Shown: positions 50,491-59,974 of the stretch, in pieces
Layout of the letters: each line of letters opens with the position of its first letter
Position numbering within the stretch: position 1 is the first letter of the stretch
Source of the DNA: Candidatus Anaerostipes avistercoris
Lineage (GTDB): Bacteria; Bacillota; Clostridia; Lachnospirales; Lachnospiraceae
NCBI GenBank assembly: GCA_019119895.1
Contig: DWWD01000048.1
Location: 124,001 to 188,000 of the forward strand
Length of the DNA stretch: 64,000 nt
Direction: 5' to 3'
Translations under genes and position numbers: made by a program
Notes under the pieces: generated by a model
The model's database searches: none
What the model was told of the DNA's origin: nothing
The model's input: the letters and a program-made list of their open reading frames with translations, nothing else

Positions 50491-50516
50491 CTTTCCTTCC
50501 CTCCTTTTCTACTTAA

Positions 50517-50546
50517 ACTATACCCTGTTTTTTCTTGAAAGTACAA
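50517..50546 (-). promoter_or_regulatory. Promoter of the tandem aldo/keto reductases
   Basis: On the minus strand, TTGTAC (50541-50546), an 18-bp spacer and TATAGT (50517-50522). The weak -35 fits activation by the divergent LysR protein. Confidence 0.45.
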
Positions 50547-50589
50547 TGCTAAATCCGCAGGACGCTATAACTAAAACACATAGTGAGAC

Positions 50590-50618
50590 TTGAAGGGCGT
50601 TTTTGGGTATGATACAAT
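50590..50618 (+). promoter_or_regulatory. Promoter of the LysR gene
   Basis: TTGAAG (50590-50595), a 17-bp spacer and an extended TGATACAAT ending at 50618, 40 bp before the ATG. Confidence 0.6.
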
Positions 50619-50657
50619 AATGAAAGATATACAGAAATTTACAGAAAGGAAATTGAA

Positions 50658-51515
50658 ATGTTTGAATTACACCAGCTGGAGCAGCTGATTGCTGTTGCCA
50701 AATGCGGCACCCTGTCACGGGCAGCCGAAGAACTTCATATTTCTCAGCCGGCTTTAAGCCGCTCCATGCAGAAACTGGAGTCCGAGCTGCAGGTAGAATT
50801 GTTTCTCCGCTCAAAGAATAAAATCGAACTGAATGACAATGGAAGGCTGACCGTGGAATATGCCCGGAAAGTCATGGGACAGGCGAATGATATGATGGAA
50901 CAGGTACGCTCTTACGACCGAAACCAGAGAACAATCTTCATTGGTTCCTGTGCGCCGGCACCTCTGTGGGAACTGACTCCTGTTCTTTCCACTCTTTATC
51001 CGAACAAAGCTGTCTCATCTGAGATGAAGGACCCGGATGTTCTGCTGCAGGGACTGATGCGCAATGATTACCAGATCATTATTCTTCCGGAGCCTGTGGA
51101 ATCAGAAGAATTATACTGCACCCGCTGGGGCGAAGAACACTTGTTGTTTTCTCTTCCGCCGGCCCATCCTCTGTCCGGGAGCAAGGGCCTCCATCTGAGT
51201 GACATGGACGGCGAAACCATGCTGCTGTTTTCACAAATCGGATTCTGGAAAAGAATTCCTTCTGAAAAAATGAAATCCTCTCATTTTCTGGTGCAGAAGG
51301 AATCCTATGATTTTGAAGAATTGATCCGTCACTCTGCCCTTCCGTACTTTTCTTCCGACCTTGCGGTCAGACAGCAGGGGACGATACCAAACCGGATCTT
51401 TATCCCGATTCTGGATCCGGAAGCCAACATTACTTATTATTTTGTGACAAAAAAACAAAGCAGGAATCGCTTCTCTGCTTTGCTGGAACGGATCCGGAAA
51501 CAGAATGCTTCTTAG
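50658..51515 (+). CDS. LysR-family transcriptional regulator
   Basis: A 285-residue regulator. The N-terminal helix-turn-helix (LEQLIAVAKCGTLSRAAEELHISQPALSRSMQKLE) is followed by a substrate-binding domain from about residue 90. The inducer pocket cannot be read from sequence. The region before it, shared with the divergent aldo/keto reductase pair, is where LysR proteins normally bind, so those genes are the probable targets. GAAAGGAAA precedes the ATG. It converges with the PAP2 gene, overlapping by four bases. Confidence 0.88.
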   Translation: MFELHQLEQLIAVAKCGTLSRAAEELHISQPALSRSMQKLESELQVELFLRSKNKIELNDNGRLTVEYARKVMGQANDMMEQVRSYDRNQRTIFIGSCAPAPLWELTPVLSTLYPNKAVSSEMKDPDVLLQGLMRNDYQIIILPEPVESEELYCTRWGEEHLLFSLPPAHPLSGSKGLHLSDMDGETMLLFSQIGFWKRIPSEKMKSSHFLVQKESYDFEELIRHSALPYFSSDLAVRQQGTIPNRIFIPILDPEANITYYFVTKKQSRNRFSALLERIRKQNAS

Positions 51516-52039
51516 TTTCCGGAACGCTCTTGTATACTATTTGTAATCCGGCATCCCAGCCATCCGCACAGAATGCCCAGGAAAATGCCTCCCAGAATAT
51601 CGGTTGGATAATGTACGTACAGATACATCCTGGAAAATGCGATCACCACGGCAAACACCAGGAAAATTTTCCACAGCTTTTTCTCTCCCGCGAAATACAG
51701 GGCGGATACCGCCGCAAAGGAAGCTGCCGTATGACCGGACGGAAATGAATAATCCCGGGGCGCGCTTACCAGAAGCTGAACGGCTGTATTTACGTCAAAA
51801 GGCCGGATTCTTGCGATCATCGGCTTCAGAACCACATTGCACAGCAGAGCATCCACGCACAGAGCAGCTGCCATGATAATGCCTGTCGTGCGGGTCTTTG
51901 GGATACACAGCAGTACAATAGTCAGTACGATCCACAGGATTCCGCCGTTTCCGAGAAACGACGCTCCTTTCATCAGCGCATCTCCCACGGGATTGTGGAG
52001 TGTCTGAAGAAAATCTAAAATCTGAAATTCAAATTCCAT
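51512..52039 (-). CDS. PAP2-family membrane phosphatase
   Basis: A lipid-phosphate phosphatase of 175 residues with about five or six spans. The three PAP2 motifs are present: KPMIARIRPF, PSGHTAASFA with the proton-donor His, and SRMYLYVHYPTDILGG with the nucleophile His. Proteins of this size often dephosphorylate undecaprenyl pyrophosphate or phosphatidylglycerol phosphate. The active site would face outward. It is downstream of the MarR gene on the same strand, 39 bases away, and could share its transcript. Confidence 0.87.
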   Translation of the reverse strand: MEFEFQILDFLQTLHNPVGDALMKGASFLGNGGILWIVLTIVLLCIPKTRTTGIIMAAALCVDALLCNVVLKPMIARIRPFDVNTAVQLLVSAPRDYSFPSGHTAASFAAVSALYFAGEKKLWKIFLVFAVVIAFSRMYLYVHYPTDILGGIFLGILCGWLGCRITNSIQERSGN

Positions 52040-52078
52040 AATGCTTCCCTGCCTTTCTATATTATTGTCTGCAAACGA

Positions 52079-52504
52079 TTATACCTGATTTTCCATCTTT
52101 TCCGTGATCCGCTTAATGATCCTCACCAGCTGGCAGCTGTCTTCCTGTCCGATATCCTGCAGAATACATTCGAAATTCCGAATGGCCGTTTCGTGTTCTC
52201 TCCATGCAAATTTTTTTCCTTTTTCCGTAATATAAACACGGACTTTCCGTCTGTCTTCCGGATCAGAGCTGCGGACAGCATATCCTTTTCTTTCCAGACT
52301 ATTTAAAATAGCGGCTGTCCTGGAAGATCTTACCTGAAATTCTCCTGTCAGTTCTCCCGCCGATGCTCCGTTGTGGCTGAAGAGAAGATAACATAAAACT
52401 GCCATCTCTCCCTGTGACATATCACTTAAACACTGGAGTGCCGCATTTTTCCGCAGTATTTTCATACTTTCCATGAGTTCTTCTGCGCTTTCCCTGTAAT
52501 TCAT
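52079..52504 (-). CDS. MarR-family regulator overlapping the activase gene
   Basis: A 141-residue regulator. The DNA-binding part is ASAGELTGEFQVRSSRTAAILNSLERKGYAVR, followed by the wing RSSDPEDRRKVRVYIT. Its start lies 83 bases inside the end of the activase gene, in a different frame. The ribosome site GAGGAGGAG is within that gene, so the two are tightly linked. A dyad covers the -35 box upstream of the activase, and autorepression of the whole operon is likely. The overlap is unusually long for neighbouring genes, but both frames look coding. Confidence 0.85.
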   Translation of the reverse strand: MNYRESAEELMESMKILRKNAALQCLSDMSQGEMAVLCYLLFSHNGASAGELTGEFQVRSSRTAAILNSLERKGYAVRSSDPEDRRKVRVYITEKGKKFAWREHETAIRNFECILQDIGQEDSCQLVRIIKRITEKMENQV

Positions 52505-55500
52505 TGGCTCCTGACTCCTCCTCTTTTACATTTTCGGCTTTTGCCGTTTCCTTATTGCTCTTCATATTCATGACCAGCATCTGCAGACGATTTTCGACGT
52601 TGGCGAAACTGACATCCGGATCATAATCCAGAGGCAGAATCTGAGCGTCAGGATATATTTCTTTCAGACGTTTTACGACGCCTCTTCCCACCACATGGTT
52701 TGGCAGACATCCAAACGGCTGAAGAATCACAAAGGCTCTGCAGCCATGTTTCGCATGGTGCAGGATCTCTCCAGGAATCAGGACGCCTTCTCCTGCATCA
52801 AAGGTATGATGAATGATCGAATCACTGTCTTTGACCAGTTCCGGCAGCCTGCAGGCTCTCTCATACAGAGGATGTCTTTTGGCAATGCGGTCAGTAAACG
52901 CATGAGCCACGTCAAAGGCTCTGTTGGCAAAATGATACCATGTCTTCTGCACAAATGGTTTTTTCAGATCGAATTCCTGAATCTGAGCATCCCTGCAGAA
53001 ATAGGTTTTCCGGATAACATCCGTCATACGAGCCTCGATGATTTCAAATCCGTTCTGTTCCAGATATTTCTCGATATCATGGTTGGCGCCAGGATGGAAA
53101 TTCAGAAGATACTCTCCCACGATCAGAACGCCCGGACGTTTCTCACTGCGGTCATATGGAATGCTGTTCATAATATCGATTGCTTTTTTGAAGCCTTTTT
53201 TCGCGCCGCGAAGTCCGTGATCGCGCATTCCGTAAATCACCTGGCCAAGAGCCTCTTCAAAGGCTTTGTCCGCGCTTCCCGGTTTCAGTTCATAAGGCCT
53301 TATTTTCCTCAGCAGTTCTTCCAGCACATCGATCATAGGAAGTCCGAAGGCAACCTTGACAGAGGACTGAAGATTCATCTTAAATCCCGGATGAAGATTA
53401 TGAGAATCCTCATCATCGTTGGTCAGAATCGGCACATGGGCGAATCCCGCGTCATCCAGCGCTTTCCGAAGCAGGGCTCCATAATGGGTCAGACGGCAGT
53501 CTCCCACATATTTTGCCATGCAGACAGCAACGTCCGCATCGTCATACTTACCGTGCACCAGCGGTGCCAGCGCTTCCCCGATTACGATCTGCGCCGGGAA
53601 GCAGATATCATTATGTACGTATTTCTTTCCGAGACGGATGGCTTCTTCTCTTCCGATTTCCAGAGGAACCGTCCGGATTCCCTGTCCGCTCAGCGCCGCT
53701 GACATCAGCCGGCTGAAGGCGTGGGATGTATTCGGAATTAATACGATTTTCTCTTTCTTATCTTTCTTTGTAAACTTCACTTTATACGGATCCGTCAGCG
53801 AATGGACGGTTCCTGCACTTTCCCGTTTCTTTCGCATATTGACCGTCTCAATAAAGGATCTGACACGGATCCTTAACGGTCCCTGGATATCACTTTCATC
53901 CAGCTTCAGGATCAGCGGCACTTTACCGGAAATCTCCTTCATGACTCTCTGAATCTCGTCGGAGAGGTAAGCATCATGACCGCAGCCGAAACTTACGATC
54001 TGTATGTATTCCAAATGCTCGTTTCTTGCTGCCATAATAGCGGAAGACAGCATACGGGCATGGTAATTGTTTACGATATCCAGACGGCTCTTCTTAAGGT
54101 CCACTTTCTCTGCCTCAGGAAGTGAGTCTGCCGTCAGCACCGGTATGCCCAGGCTGGTCAGCATTTCCGGAAGATCATGGTTGACCAGAGCGTCATTCTG
54201 ATATGGTCTGGAAGCCAGAACCACTGCGTAGGTTCCGTTTTCTTCCACTTCCTTCAGCACTTTGGCTCCTGCTTCTTTCAGCTGGGAACGAAATTCCTGC
54301 TGTGCCCGGTCTCCGGCTTTCATGGCTTCCTCTGACTGTTTCTGTGTAATCCCAAAGGTTTCTTCCATAAAAGCTGCCAGCTGATGATCTCTGTCTTTCG
54401 GATCCTGCCAGTGGAACAGCGGCGCGTCAAATGGTATGCCCCATTTTCTTTCCGGATCGTCGGAATTGCGGATGACGATCGGATAACCTTTTACGACTGC
54501 GCACATGGATTCACTTGTCTTTTCCTGGTTTTCCGGAACCATCGTTGTGATGGACGGCATGAAAATACGATCCACGCCTTTTTCTTTCAGGTTGCGGATA
54601 TGTCCGTGCACCAGCTTCGCCGGGAAGCAGACCGTATCGGATGTTACCGCAGACAATCCGTTTTCATAAATTTTACGGCTGCTCTTATCGGATAATTTTA
54701 CCTGGAATCCAAGACTCTTGAAAAATGTCGTCCAGAACGGCATCATATCCCAGAAAGACAAGACTCTCGGAATACCGATCACCGTATGCTGATCCGGAGC
54801 CGCCTCAACGGTCGGATAGTTTTGAAACAGTAATTTCTCTCTCAGCTGATACAGGTTCGGAATCCTGTTTTTCTCCTGATTTTTCTTTTTAAGCTGTATC
54901 TGAACATCTTTTTCTTTCGCATCGCCAATGATTTCTCCCCGCTCACATCGGTTATTTGTAACCCATGATTTTCCGTTGGAAAAACGGATGACCGCACGTT
55001 TACAGTGGTTGGTACAGAACGGACAGATGACATTGGCTTCCTGGGTGAAAGAAAAGTCCTTTAATTCCTCCATTGTAATGAAGGTACTTTCTTCCGCCGT
55101 TTCCAGCGCATGTTCTTTTGCCGTCAGAGCGGCTCCGATAGCACCCATGATGCCTGGATACGGTGCTCTCACAACTTCTTTCCCGATATAATTTTCCAAT
55201 GCCCGCAAAACTGCGTCATTCTGGAAAGTTCCTCCCTGAACGACAATTTTGTCTCCCAGAGAGTCGGTGCTGGAAATACGGATTACCTTCGTAAATACAT
55301 TTTCGATAATGGAACGGCAGAGACCTGCCATAATATCCTTGGATCCCTTTCCGTTTCTCTGTTCGGTTACGATGCTGCTGTTCATGAATACCGTACAGCG
55401 GCTTCCCAGAGCCGCAGGATTCTCTGAATCAAAAGCGGCGTCAGCGATTTCCATTACCGGGATATGCAGGGAAGACGCGAAGTTTTCCAGGAAAGAACCG

Positions 55501-56909
55501 CATCCGGAAGAACATGCCTCATTGACCACAATATTGGTAATAATGCCGTTGTCCAGCCAGATGGCTTTCATATCCTGTCCTCCGATGTCCAGGATAAACG
55601 TAGCGTCCGGCACATACTTGCTGGTAGCTCTGGCATGAGCCACAGTTTCCACCATATGACAGTCAGCGCCGAAGCCGTGATAAAACAGCATTTCTCCATA
55701 TCCTGTCGTTCCGGCAGCTTTGATATTTAATTTAACACCCATCCGGCGGTATTTTTCATTCATTTCCAGCAGAGCTTTCTTCGCGATCAGGAGCGGCTCT
55801 CCTTCATTGGACGCGTAGAAAGAATCCACGATATTTTCATTTTCATCGATCAGCACAAATTTGGTCGTTGTACTTCCTGAGTCAATTCCCAGATAAACAG
55901 AGAGTTCCTCTCCCGGATGAAATGTCCGTTTCGGAATTTCCGTGCGGGCGTGCCTCTTCAAAAATGCCTCTTTTTCTTCTTTGGACTGGAAGAAAGGTTT
56001 TTCTTTATGTTCATCTTTTTCCTTCTTCTCCAGCTCTTTTTCAATCCGCTGGCACATCTGGCGGATTGAAAGAGTCCTGGCTTCCTGCTCAAACATCTGC
56101 GGAATGGAAAGAGCCGTTCCGTAAGCGATCATGATCTCCGGATGTTCCGGCAGGATCATGTCTTCTGCGGAAAGGTTCAGACGTTCCGCGAATACTTTCA
56201 CCAGTGTGGGCTGGAATGTCATCGGTCCTCCCTCGAAAGCCACTGGTTTTTCAATATCCAGTCCCTGGGCAAGACCTCCGATGGTCTGCTTCGCGATCGC
56301 GTGAAGAGACGACAGAGCAATGTCTTCTTTGGCAATTCCCTGATTCAGAAGCGGCTGGATATCCGTTTTTGCATACACTCCGCAGCGTCCGGAAATGTCA
56401 TAGACACAGGTTCCTCTGCTGGCAAGATCATCGAACTCTTCCACAGGCACCCGGAGCAGAGACGCGATCTCATCAATGAAGGCTCCGGTTCCGCCGGCAC
56501 AGCTTCCGTTCATCCTCATATCCGCAACGGTCAGGTCGCCGGTATTGGAATCTTTGCGGAAAAAGATCATTTTCGCGTCCTGTCCTCCCAGCTCAATGGC
56601 TGTCCGGACATCGGAATAATTGTCTTTTAACGCAATGGAGTTCGCCACAACTTCCTGAATATAAGGAACCCCCAGTTCCTCTGCCAGAAGTTTGGCTCCG
56701 GATCCTGTCAGCGCCACGCGCACCAGGGCGTCCGGATATTTTTCTTTAAACAAATTTAATGCATCATACACACTTTTTTTCTGTGCTGCATGATGCCTCT
56801 TATAATCAGAATATTGTATCTCATGAGACTCCTGATCAATGGCTGCGATCTTGGTCGTTGTTGACCCCACATCCAGTCCCACGAGAAAGACTTTTTTCGT
56901 TTCGTTCAT
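52422..56909 (-). CDS. Giant acyl-CoA dehydratase activase-like protein (two ATPase heads)
   Basis: A 1495-residue protein. Two ASKHA-type ATPase modules of the BadF/HgdC group lie in tandem: the first (5-285) with LDVGSTTTKIAAID and NGSCAGGTGAFIDE, the second (335-600) with GIDSGSTTTKFVLID and NEACSSGCGSFLE. The cysteines in these loops would hold a shared 4Fe-4S cluster. A DUF2229 region with a CPFCTNHCKR cluster motif follows (about 640-900). The last third resembles the HgdB/C dehydratase subunits (SFGCGHDAYLSDE, NDICFPAQIVIGEAL). Activases power 2-hydroxyacyl-CoA dehydratases by ATP-driven electron injection. No separate dehydratase is adjacent, so the target is unknown. The start follows AAAGGTG. 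Confidence 0.83.
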   Translation of the reverse strand: MNETKKVFLVGLDVGSTTTKIAAIDQESHEIQYSDYKRHHAAQKKSVYDALNLFKEKYPDALVRVALTGSGAKLLAEELGVPYIQEVVANSIALKDNYSDVRTAIELGGQDAKMIFFRKDSNTGDLTVADMRMNGSCAGGTGAFIDEIASLLRVPVEEFDDLASRGTCVYDISGRCGVYAKTDIQPLLNQGIAKEDIALSSLHAIAKQTIGGLAQGLDIEKPVAFEGGPMTFQPTLVKVFAERLNLSAEDMILPEHPEIMIAYGTALSIPQMFEQEARTLSIRQMCQRIEKELEKKEKDEHKEKPFFQSKEEKEAFLKRHARTEIPKRTFHPGEELSVYLGIDSGSTTTKFVLIDENENIVDSFYASNEGEPLLIAKKALLEMNEKYRRMGVKLNIKAAGTTGYGEMLFYHGFGADCHMVETVAHARATSKYVPDATFILDIGGQDMKAIWLDNGIITNIVVNEACSSGCGSFLENFASSLHIPVMEIADAAFDSENPAALGSRCTVFMNSSIVTEQRNGKGSKDIMAGLCRSIIENVFTKVIRISSTDSLGDKIVVQGGTFQNDAVLRALENYIGKEVVRAPYPGIMGAIGAALTAKEHALETAEESTFITMEELKDFSFTQEANVICPFCTNHCKRAVIRFSNGKSWVTNNRCERGEIIGDAKEKDVQIQLKKKNQEKNRIPNLYQLREKLLFQNYPTVEAAPDQHTVIGIPRVLSFWDMMPFWTTFFKSLGFQVKLSDKSSRKIYENGLSAVTSDTVCFPAKLVHGHIRNLKEKGVDRIFMPSITTMVPENQEKTSESMCAVVKGYPIVIRNSDDPERKWGIPFDAPLFHWQDPKDRDHQLAAFMEETFGITQKQSEEAMKAGDRAQQEFRSQLKEAGAKVLKEVEENGTYAVVLASRPYQNDALVNHDLPEMLTSLGIPVLTADSLPEAEKVDLKKSRLDIVNNYHARMLSSAIMAARNEHLEYIQIVSFGCGHDAYLSDEIQRVMKEISGKVPLILKLDESDIQGPLRIRVRSFIETVNMRKKRESAGTVHSLTDPYKVKFTKKDKKEKIVLIPNTSHAFSRLMSAALSGQGIRTVPLEIGREEAIRLGKKYVHNDICFPAQIVIGEALAPLVHGKYDDADVAVCMAKYVGDCRLTHYGALLRKALDDAGFAHVPILTNDDEDSHNLHPGFKMNLQSSVKVAFGLPMIDVLEELLRKIRPYELKPGSADKAFEEALGQVIYGMRDHGLRGAKKGFKKAIDIMNSIPYDRSEKRPGVLIVGEYLLNFHPGANHDIEKYLEQNGFEIIEARMTDVIRKTYFCRDAQIQEFDLKKPFVQKTWYHFANRAFDVAHAFTDRIAKRHPLYERACRLPELVKDSDSIIHHTFDAGEGVLIPGEILHHAKHGCRAFVILQPFGCLPNHVVGRGVVKRLKEIYPDAQILPLDYDPDVSFANVENRLQMLVMNMKSNKETAKAENVKEEESGANELQGKRRRTHGKYENTAEKCGTPVFK

Positions 56910-56942
56910 ATTACTCATCACCTTTATCTCATGCTATGAGCT

Positions 56943-56971
56943 ATTATAATGACACATTTTACATAAGTCAA
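56943..56971 (-). promoter_or_regulatory. Promoter of the activase-MarR operon
   Basis: On the minus strand, TTGACT (56966-56971) and TATAAT (56943-56948) with a 17-bp spacer. Confidence 0.8.
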
Positions 56972-56986
56972 GGAATTCATGTAAAA
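56957..56986. promoter_or_regulatory. Inverted repeat over the -35 box of the activase operon
   Basis: TTTTACAT, 14 bases, ATGTAAAA: perfect 8-bp arms with centres two helical turns apart. It is a likely site for the MarR protein encoded at the end of the operon. Confidence 0.55.
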
Positions 56987-57010
56987 TTCAAATTTTTTAT
57001 CAAAAGTTTA

Positions 57011-57041
57011 GAAAAAGGGAGAAAACGCGGTGTTTTCTCCC
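57011..57041 (-). terminator. Terminator of the csoR-copA operon
   Basis: A 10-bp stem GGGAGAAAAC/GTTTTCTCCC with a 5-nt loop. On the minus strand it is followed by TTTTTC. It lies just after the copA stop. Confidence 0.85.
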
Positions 57042-57081
57042 TGTCCGGCATACTGCCCTGTATTTTTCCCCGGCTGTCAGA

Positions 57082-59640
57082 TTATGAAGCGGAAATAGAC
57101 ACAACCTCATATCCGGCGTCTTCCACTGCTTTCTTCAGTACATCATCACTGACAGAATCATCTGCTTCAATGGAAGCCTGTTTTGCATCCAGATCCACCT
57201 CAGCCTTCACTCCGTCCAGGCCGTTCAATGCTTTTGTGACTGCTGCCTGGCAGTGCGGGCACATCATTCCTTCGATTTTCATGATTCTCATAGGTTTTTC
57301 CTCCTTTAATGGTTTCTTCTTTGATGCTTCTTCTATCGCGGATTCTTCCTGTACTTCTTCTTCATTTTTCTTCAGTACATGGAAGAATCTCAGACGCAGT
57401 GCGTTGGACACTACGAAAAAGCTGCTTAAACTCATGGCCGCCGCTCCAAACATCGGGCTTAAGGTCCATCCGAGGGCATGATAGAACACGCCGGCTGCCA
57501 GCGGGATTCCGCAGGCGTTATAGAAAAATGCCCAGAAAAGATTTTCCTTAATGTTTTTGATGACAGCTTTGCTTAATTTGATCGCCGTTACCACATCCAG
57601 CAGATCGTTTTTCATCAATACCACATCTGCACTTTCAATGGCCACGTCAGTTCCGGCACCGATGGCGATTCCCACATCGGCTCTTGCCAGAGCCGGGGCG
57701 TCATTGAGTCCGTCTCCGACCATTGCCACCCGCTTTCCTGCTTTCTGAAGTCTGGATACTTCCTGCTCTTTATCCTGAGGCAGTACTTCCGCAATTACGG
57801 TGTCGATATTCAGCTGCTTCTGGATAGCCTGAGCGGTCCGTTTATTATCTCCGGTCAGCATAATGACCTCGATTTCCATCTGTTTCAATTCATCGATGGC
57901 CCGTTTGCTGGTTGGTTTCACGATATCCGCCGCACCGATGATCCCTATCAATTTTTTATCCCGGGCAAACAGCAGCGGAGTTTTTCCTTCTTCTGCCATA
58001 CGGTCTGTTACAGGTTCGGTTTCCGTACAGTCAATGCCGTTTTCCTTCATTAATTTCCGGTTTCCGGCATAATACATGGAACCATTGATCCGGGCGCGGA
58101 TTCCTTTTCCCGGCACTGCCTGGAATTCTTCCGTCGGAAGCGGCTGGATTCCTTTCTCTCCGGCCTTTTCCATGATCGCCTCAGCCAGCGGATGCTCACT
58201 TTTTACTTCCAGTGACGCGGCAATCTTCAGAAGTTCGTTTTCCTCCATGGCAGAGGTTTCAATATCTGTCACTACAGGTTTTCCCTGGGTGATCGTTCCT
58301 GTTTTATCCAGAACAATGCTCTGGATGCTGTGAGTAATTTCCAGTGCCTCTCCGGATTTGATCAGAATGCCGTTTTCCGCTCCTTTTCCGGTTCCTACCA
58401 TAATGGCAACCGGCGTTGCCAGACCAAGGGCGCACGGGCAGGAAATCACCAGAACACTGATTGCCCGTGATAAGGCAAATTCAAAAGAGGCGCCAGACAC
58501 AATCCAGACAATGGCCGTAATCAGCGCAATCGTCATAACGACAGGTACAAACACGCCGGCAATCTGATCAGCGATCTTGGCGATCGGCGCTTTGCTGGCG
58601 CTGGCATCTTCCACCAGCCGGATAATCTGTGAAAATGTAGTATCATCCCCCACTTTCGTGGCTTTTGCCTTGAAATAACCGGCTTTGTTGATCGTCGCGG
58701 CAATCACGCTGTCTCCCGGCTGTTTTTCAACCGGAATGCTCTCACCGGTGATGGCAGACTCATCAATGCTCGTAACTCCCTCAAGGATCATGCCGTCCAC
58801 CGGAATGCTCTCACCAGGTTTTACAACCACCAGATCTCCTTTGACAACCTGCTCCACCGGGATTTCCACTGTTTTTCCCTGGCGTTCCACCACAGCTGTT
58901 TTCGGAGCCATATCCATCAGCTTCGTGATTGCTTCGCTGGTTTTTCCTTTTGAACGGGCTTCCAGATATTTTCCTACATTGATCAATGCAAGAATCATAA
59001 CAGCTGATTCAAAATAGAGATCATGCATATACTGATGGACCAGTTCCAGATCCTGTACGCCTAATCCATATCCCATACGGTAAATGGCAAAAATCCCGTA
59101 AACCAGAGAGGCCGTAGAACCAACTGCGATCAGAGTGTCCATATTGGGCGCTCTATGAATCAGAGTCGAAAATCCTTTGGTATAATAAGCGCGGTTGATC
59201 ACAATGACCGGAATGCACAGCAGAAACTGTGTCATGGCGAACCCGACCGCATTTTCTGTTCCTGCAAGGAAGGACGGCAGCGGCAGGCCGGCCATATGCC
59301 CCATGGATACATACATCAGCGGAATCAGGAAGACAAAAGACCAGATGGTTCTTTTCTTCATCTGTTCCAGCTGTTTTTCAATAGGATTTTCCTTTGTCTT
59401 TTCTGCTTTCTGTCCGGTCTTCGCGGCGCTTCCGCTTACGCTGGCGCCGTATCCCGCCTTTTCGACTTCTTCTATAATCTGTTCACTGGACAGTTCCTGT
59501 TCGTCATATTCCACCTGCATGCTGTTGGTCAGAAGATTGACGCTGACCTCTTTGATCCCATCCAAATGGGATACACATTTTTCCACTCTGGAGGAACATG
59601 CGGAACAGGTCATTCCTGTTACATCATATTTTTCTTTCAT
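57082..59640 (-). CDS. copA: Copper-exporting P1B-type ATPase CopA
   Basis: A copper(I) export pump of 852 residues. An N-terminal HMA domain has MTCSACSSRVE. Eight spans follow, with the CPC metal site in ISCPCALGLA, the phosphorylated Asp in DKTGTIT, the ATP domain HP motif in SEHPLAEAI, and GDGLNDAPAL. After the last span and an acidic linker, a second HMA domain with MMCPHCQAAV closes the protein. One HMA at each end is unusual; CopA proteins normally have one or two at the N terminus only. The C-terminal copy resembles CopZ, and no separate copZ gene is present. CsoR sits directly upstream. Confidence 0.93.
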   Translation of the reverse strand: MKEKYDVTGMTCSACSSRVEKCVSHLDGIKEVSVNLLTNSMQVEYDEQELSSEQIIEEVEKAGYGASVSGSAAKTGQKAEKTKENPIEKQLEQMKKRTIWSFVFLIPLMYVSMGHMAGLPLPSFLAGTENAVGFAMTQFLLCIPVIVINRAYYTKGFSTLIHRAPNMDTLIAVGSTASLVYGIFAIYRMGYGLGVQDLELVHQYMHDLYFESAVMILALINVGKYLEARSKGKTSEAITKLMDMAPKTAVVERQGKTVEIPVEQVVKGDLVVVKPGESIPVDGMILEGVTSIDESAITGESIPVEKQPGDSVIAATINKAGYFKAKATKVGDDTTFSQIIRLVEDASASKAPIAKIADQIAGVFVPVVMTIALITAIVWIVSGASFEFALSRAISVLVISCPCALGLATPVAIMVGTGKGAENGILIKSGEALEITHSIQSIVLDKTGTITQGKPVVTDIETSAMEENELLKIAASLEVKSEHPLAEAIMEKAGEKGIQPLPTEEFQAVPGKGIRARINGSMYYAGNRKLMKENGIDCTETEPVTDRMAEEGKTPLLFARDKKLIGIIGAADIVKPTSKRAIDELKQMEIEVIMLTGDNKRTAQAIQKQLNIDTVIAEVLPQDKEQEVSRLQKAGKRVAMVGDGLNDAPALARADVGIAIGAGTDVAIESADVVLMKNDLLDVVTAIKLSKAVIKNIKENLFWAFFYNACGIPLAAGVFYHALGWTLSPMFGAAAMSLSSFFVVSNALRLRFFHVLKKNEEEVQEESAIEEASKKKPLKEEKPMRIMKIEGMMCPHCQAAVTKALNGLDGVKAEVDLDAKQASIEADDSVSDDVLKKAVEDAGYEVVSISAS

Positions 59641-59657
59641 GTTAACGCTCCTTCTGT

Positions 59658-59921
59658 CTATTTCATAATTTTCCCAAGCATGGAAACTAATTCATCAATT
59701 TTCTGTTCCCGCTCTTCATCGGACTCTGCGTTCTTCACACAGGTTTTCAAATGCGCTGTGAGGATCTCTTTGTTTGCCCGGTTTAAAATAGCTTCCGTTG
59801 CCATTAACTGCTGGGCAATTTCCACACAGTACCGGTCTTCTTCCACCATACGAAGAATTCCCTCCAGCTGTCCCCGCGCAGTTTTTAAGAGTCTTGTAAT
59901 CTTTGTTTTCTCTGCCTGCAA
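59658..59921 (-). CDS. csoR: CsoR copper-sensing repressor
   Basis: An all-helical DUF156 repressor of 87 residues. The copper ligands Cys-His-Cys appear in EEDRYCVEIAQQL and ILTAHLKTC, spaced as in CsoR. The preceding RLLKTARGQLEGILRMVEED is the family signature. The start is uncertain: a GTG at 59930 is too close to AAAGGA, while a TTG at 59921 sits eight bases after AAAGGAG, so I use the TTG. It lies 17 bases upstream of copA and just downstream of a CsoR-type operator, so it represses both genes until copper binds. Confidence 0.88.
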   Translation of the reverse strand: MQAEKTKITRLLKTARGQLEGILRMVEEDRYCVEIAQQLMATEAILNRANKEILTAHLKTCVKNAESDEEREQKIDELVSMLGKIMK

Positions 59922-59944
59922 TGTCCCCACTCCTTTCTATTACC

Positions 59945-59961
59945 ACACCCCAGGGGGGTGT
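59945..59961. promoter_or_regulatory. CsoR operator
   Basis: ACACCCC, three bases, GGGGTGT: a perfect G/C-tract dyad as in known CsoR sites. It lies directly after the predicted transcription start of csoR-copA. Confidence 0.75.
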
Positions 59962-59968
59962 TTGTGAT

Positions 59969-59974
59969 ATTATA
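59969..59974 (-). promoter_or_regulatory. -10 box of csoR-copA
   Basis: TATAAT on the minus strand, eight bases before the operator. No clear -35 at 17 bp. Confidence 0.5.

Noticed and set aside
52695-53702. A 335-codon plus-strand frame inside the activase gene
   Set aside because: Antisense shadow of a well-supported gene, caused by codon bias; no start signals.
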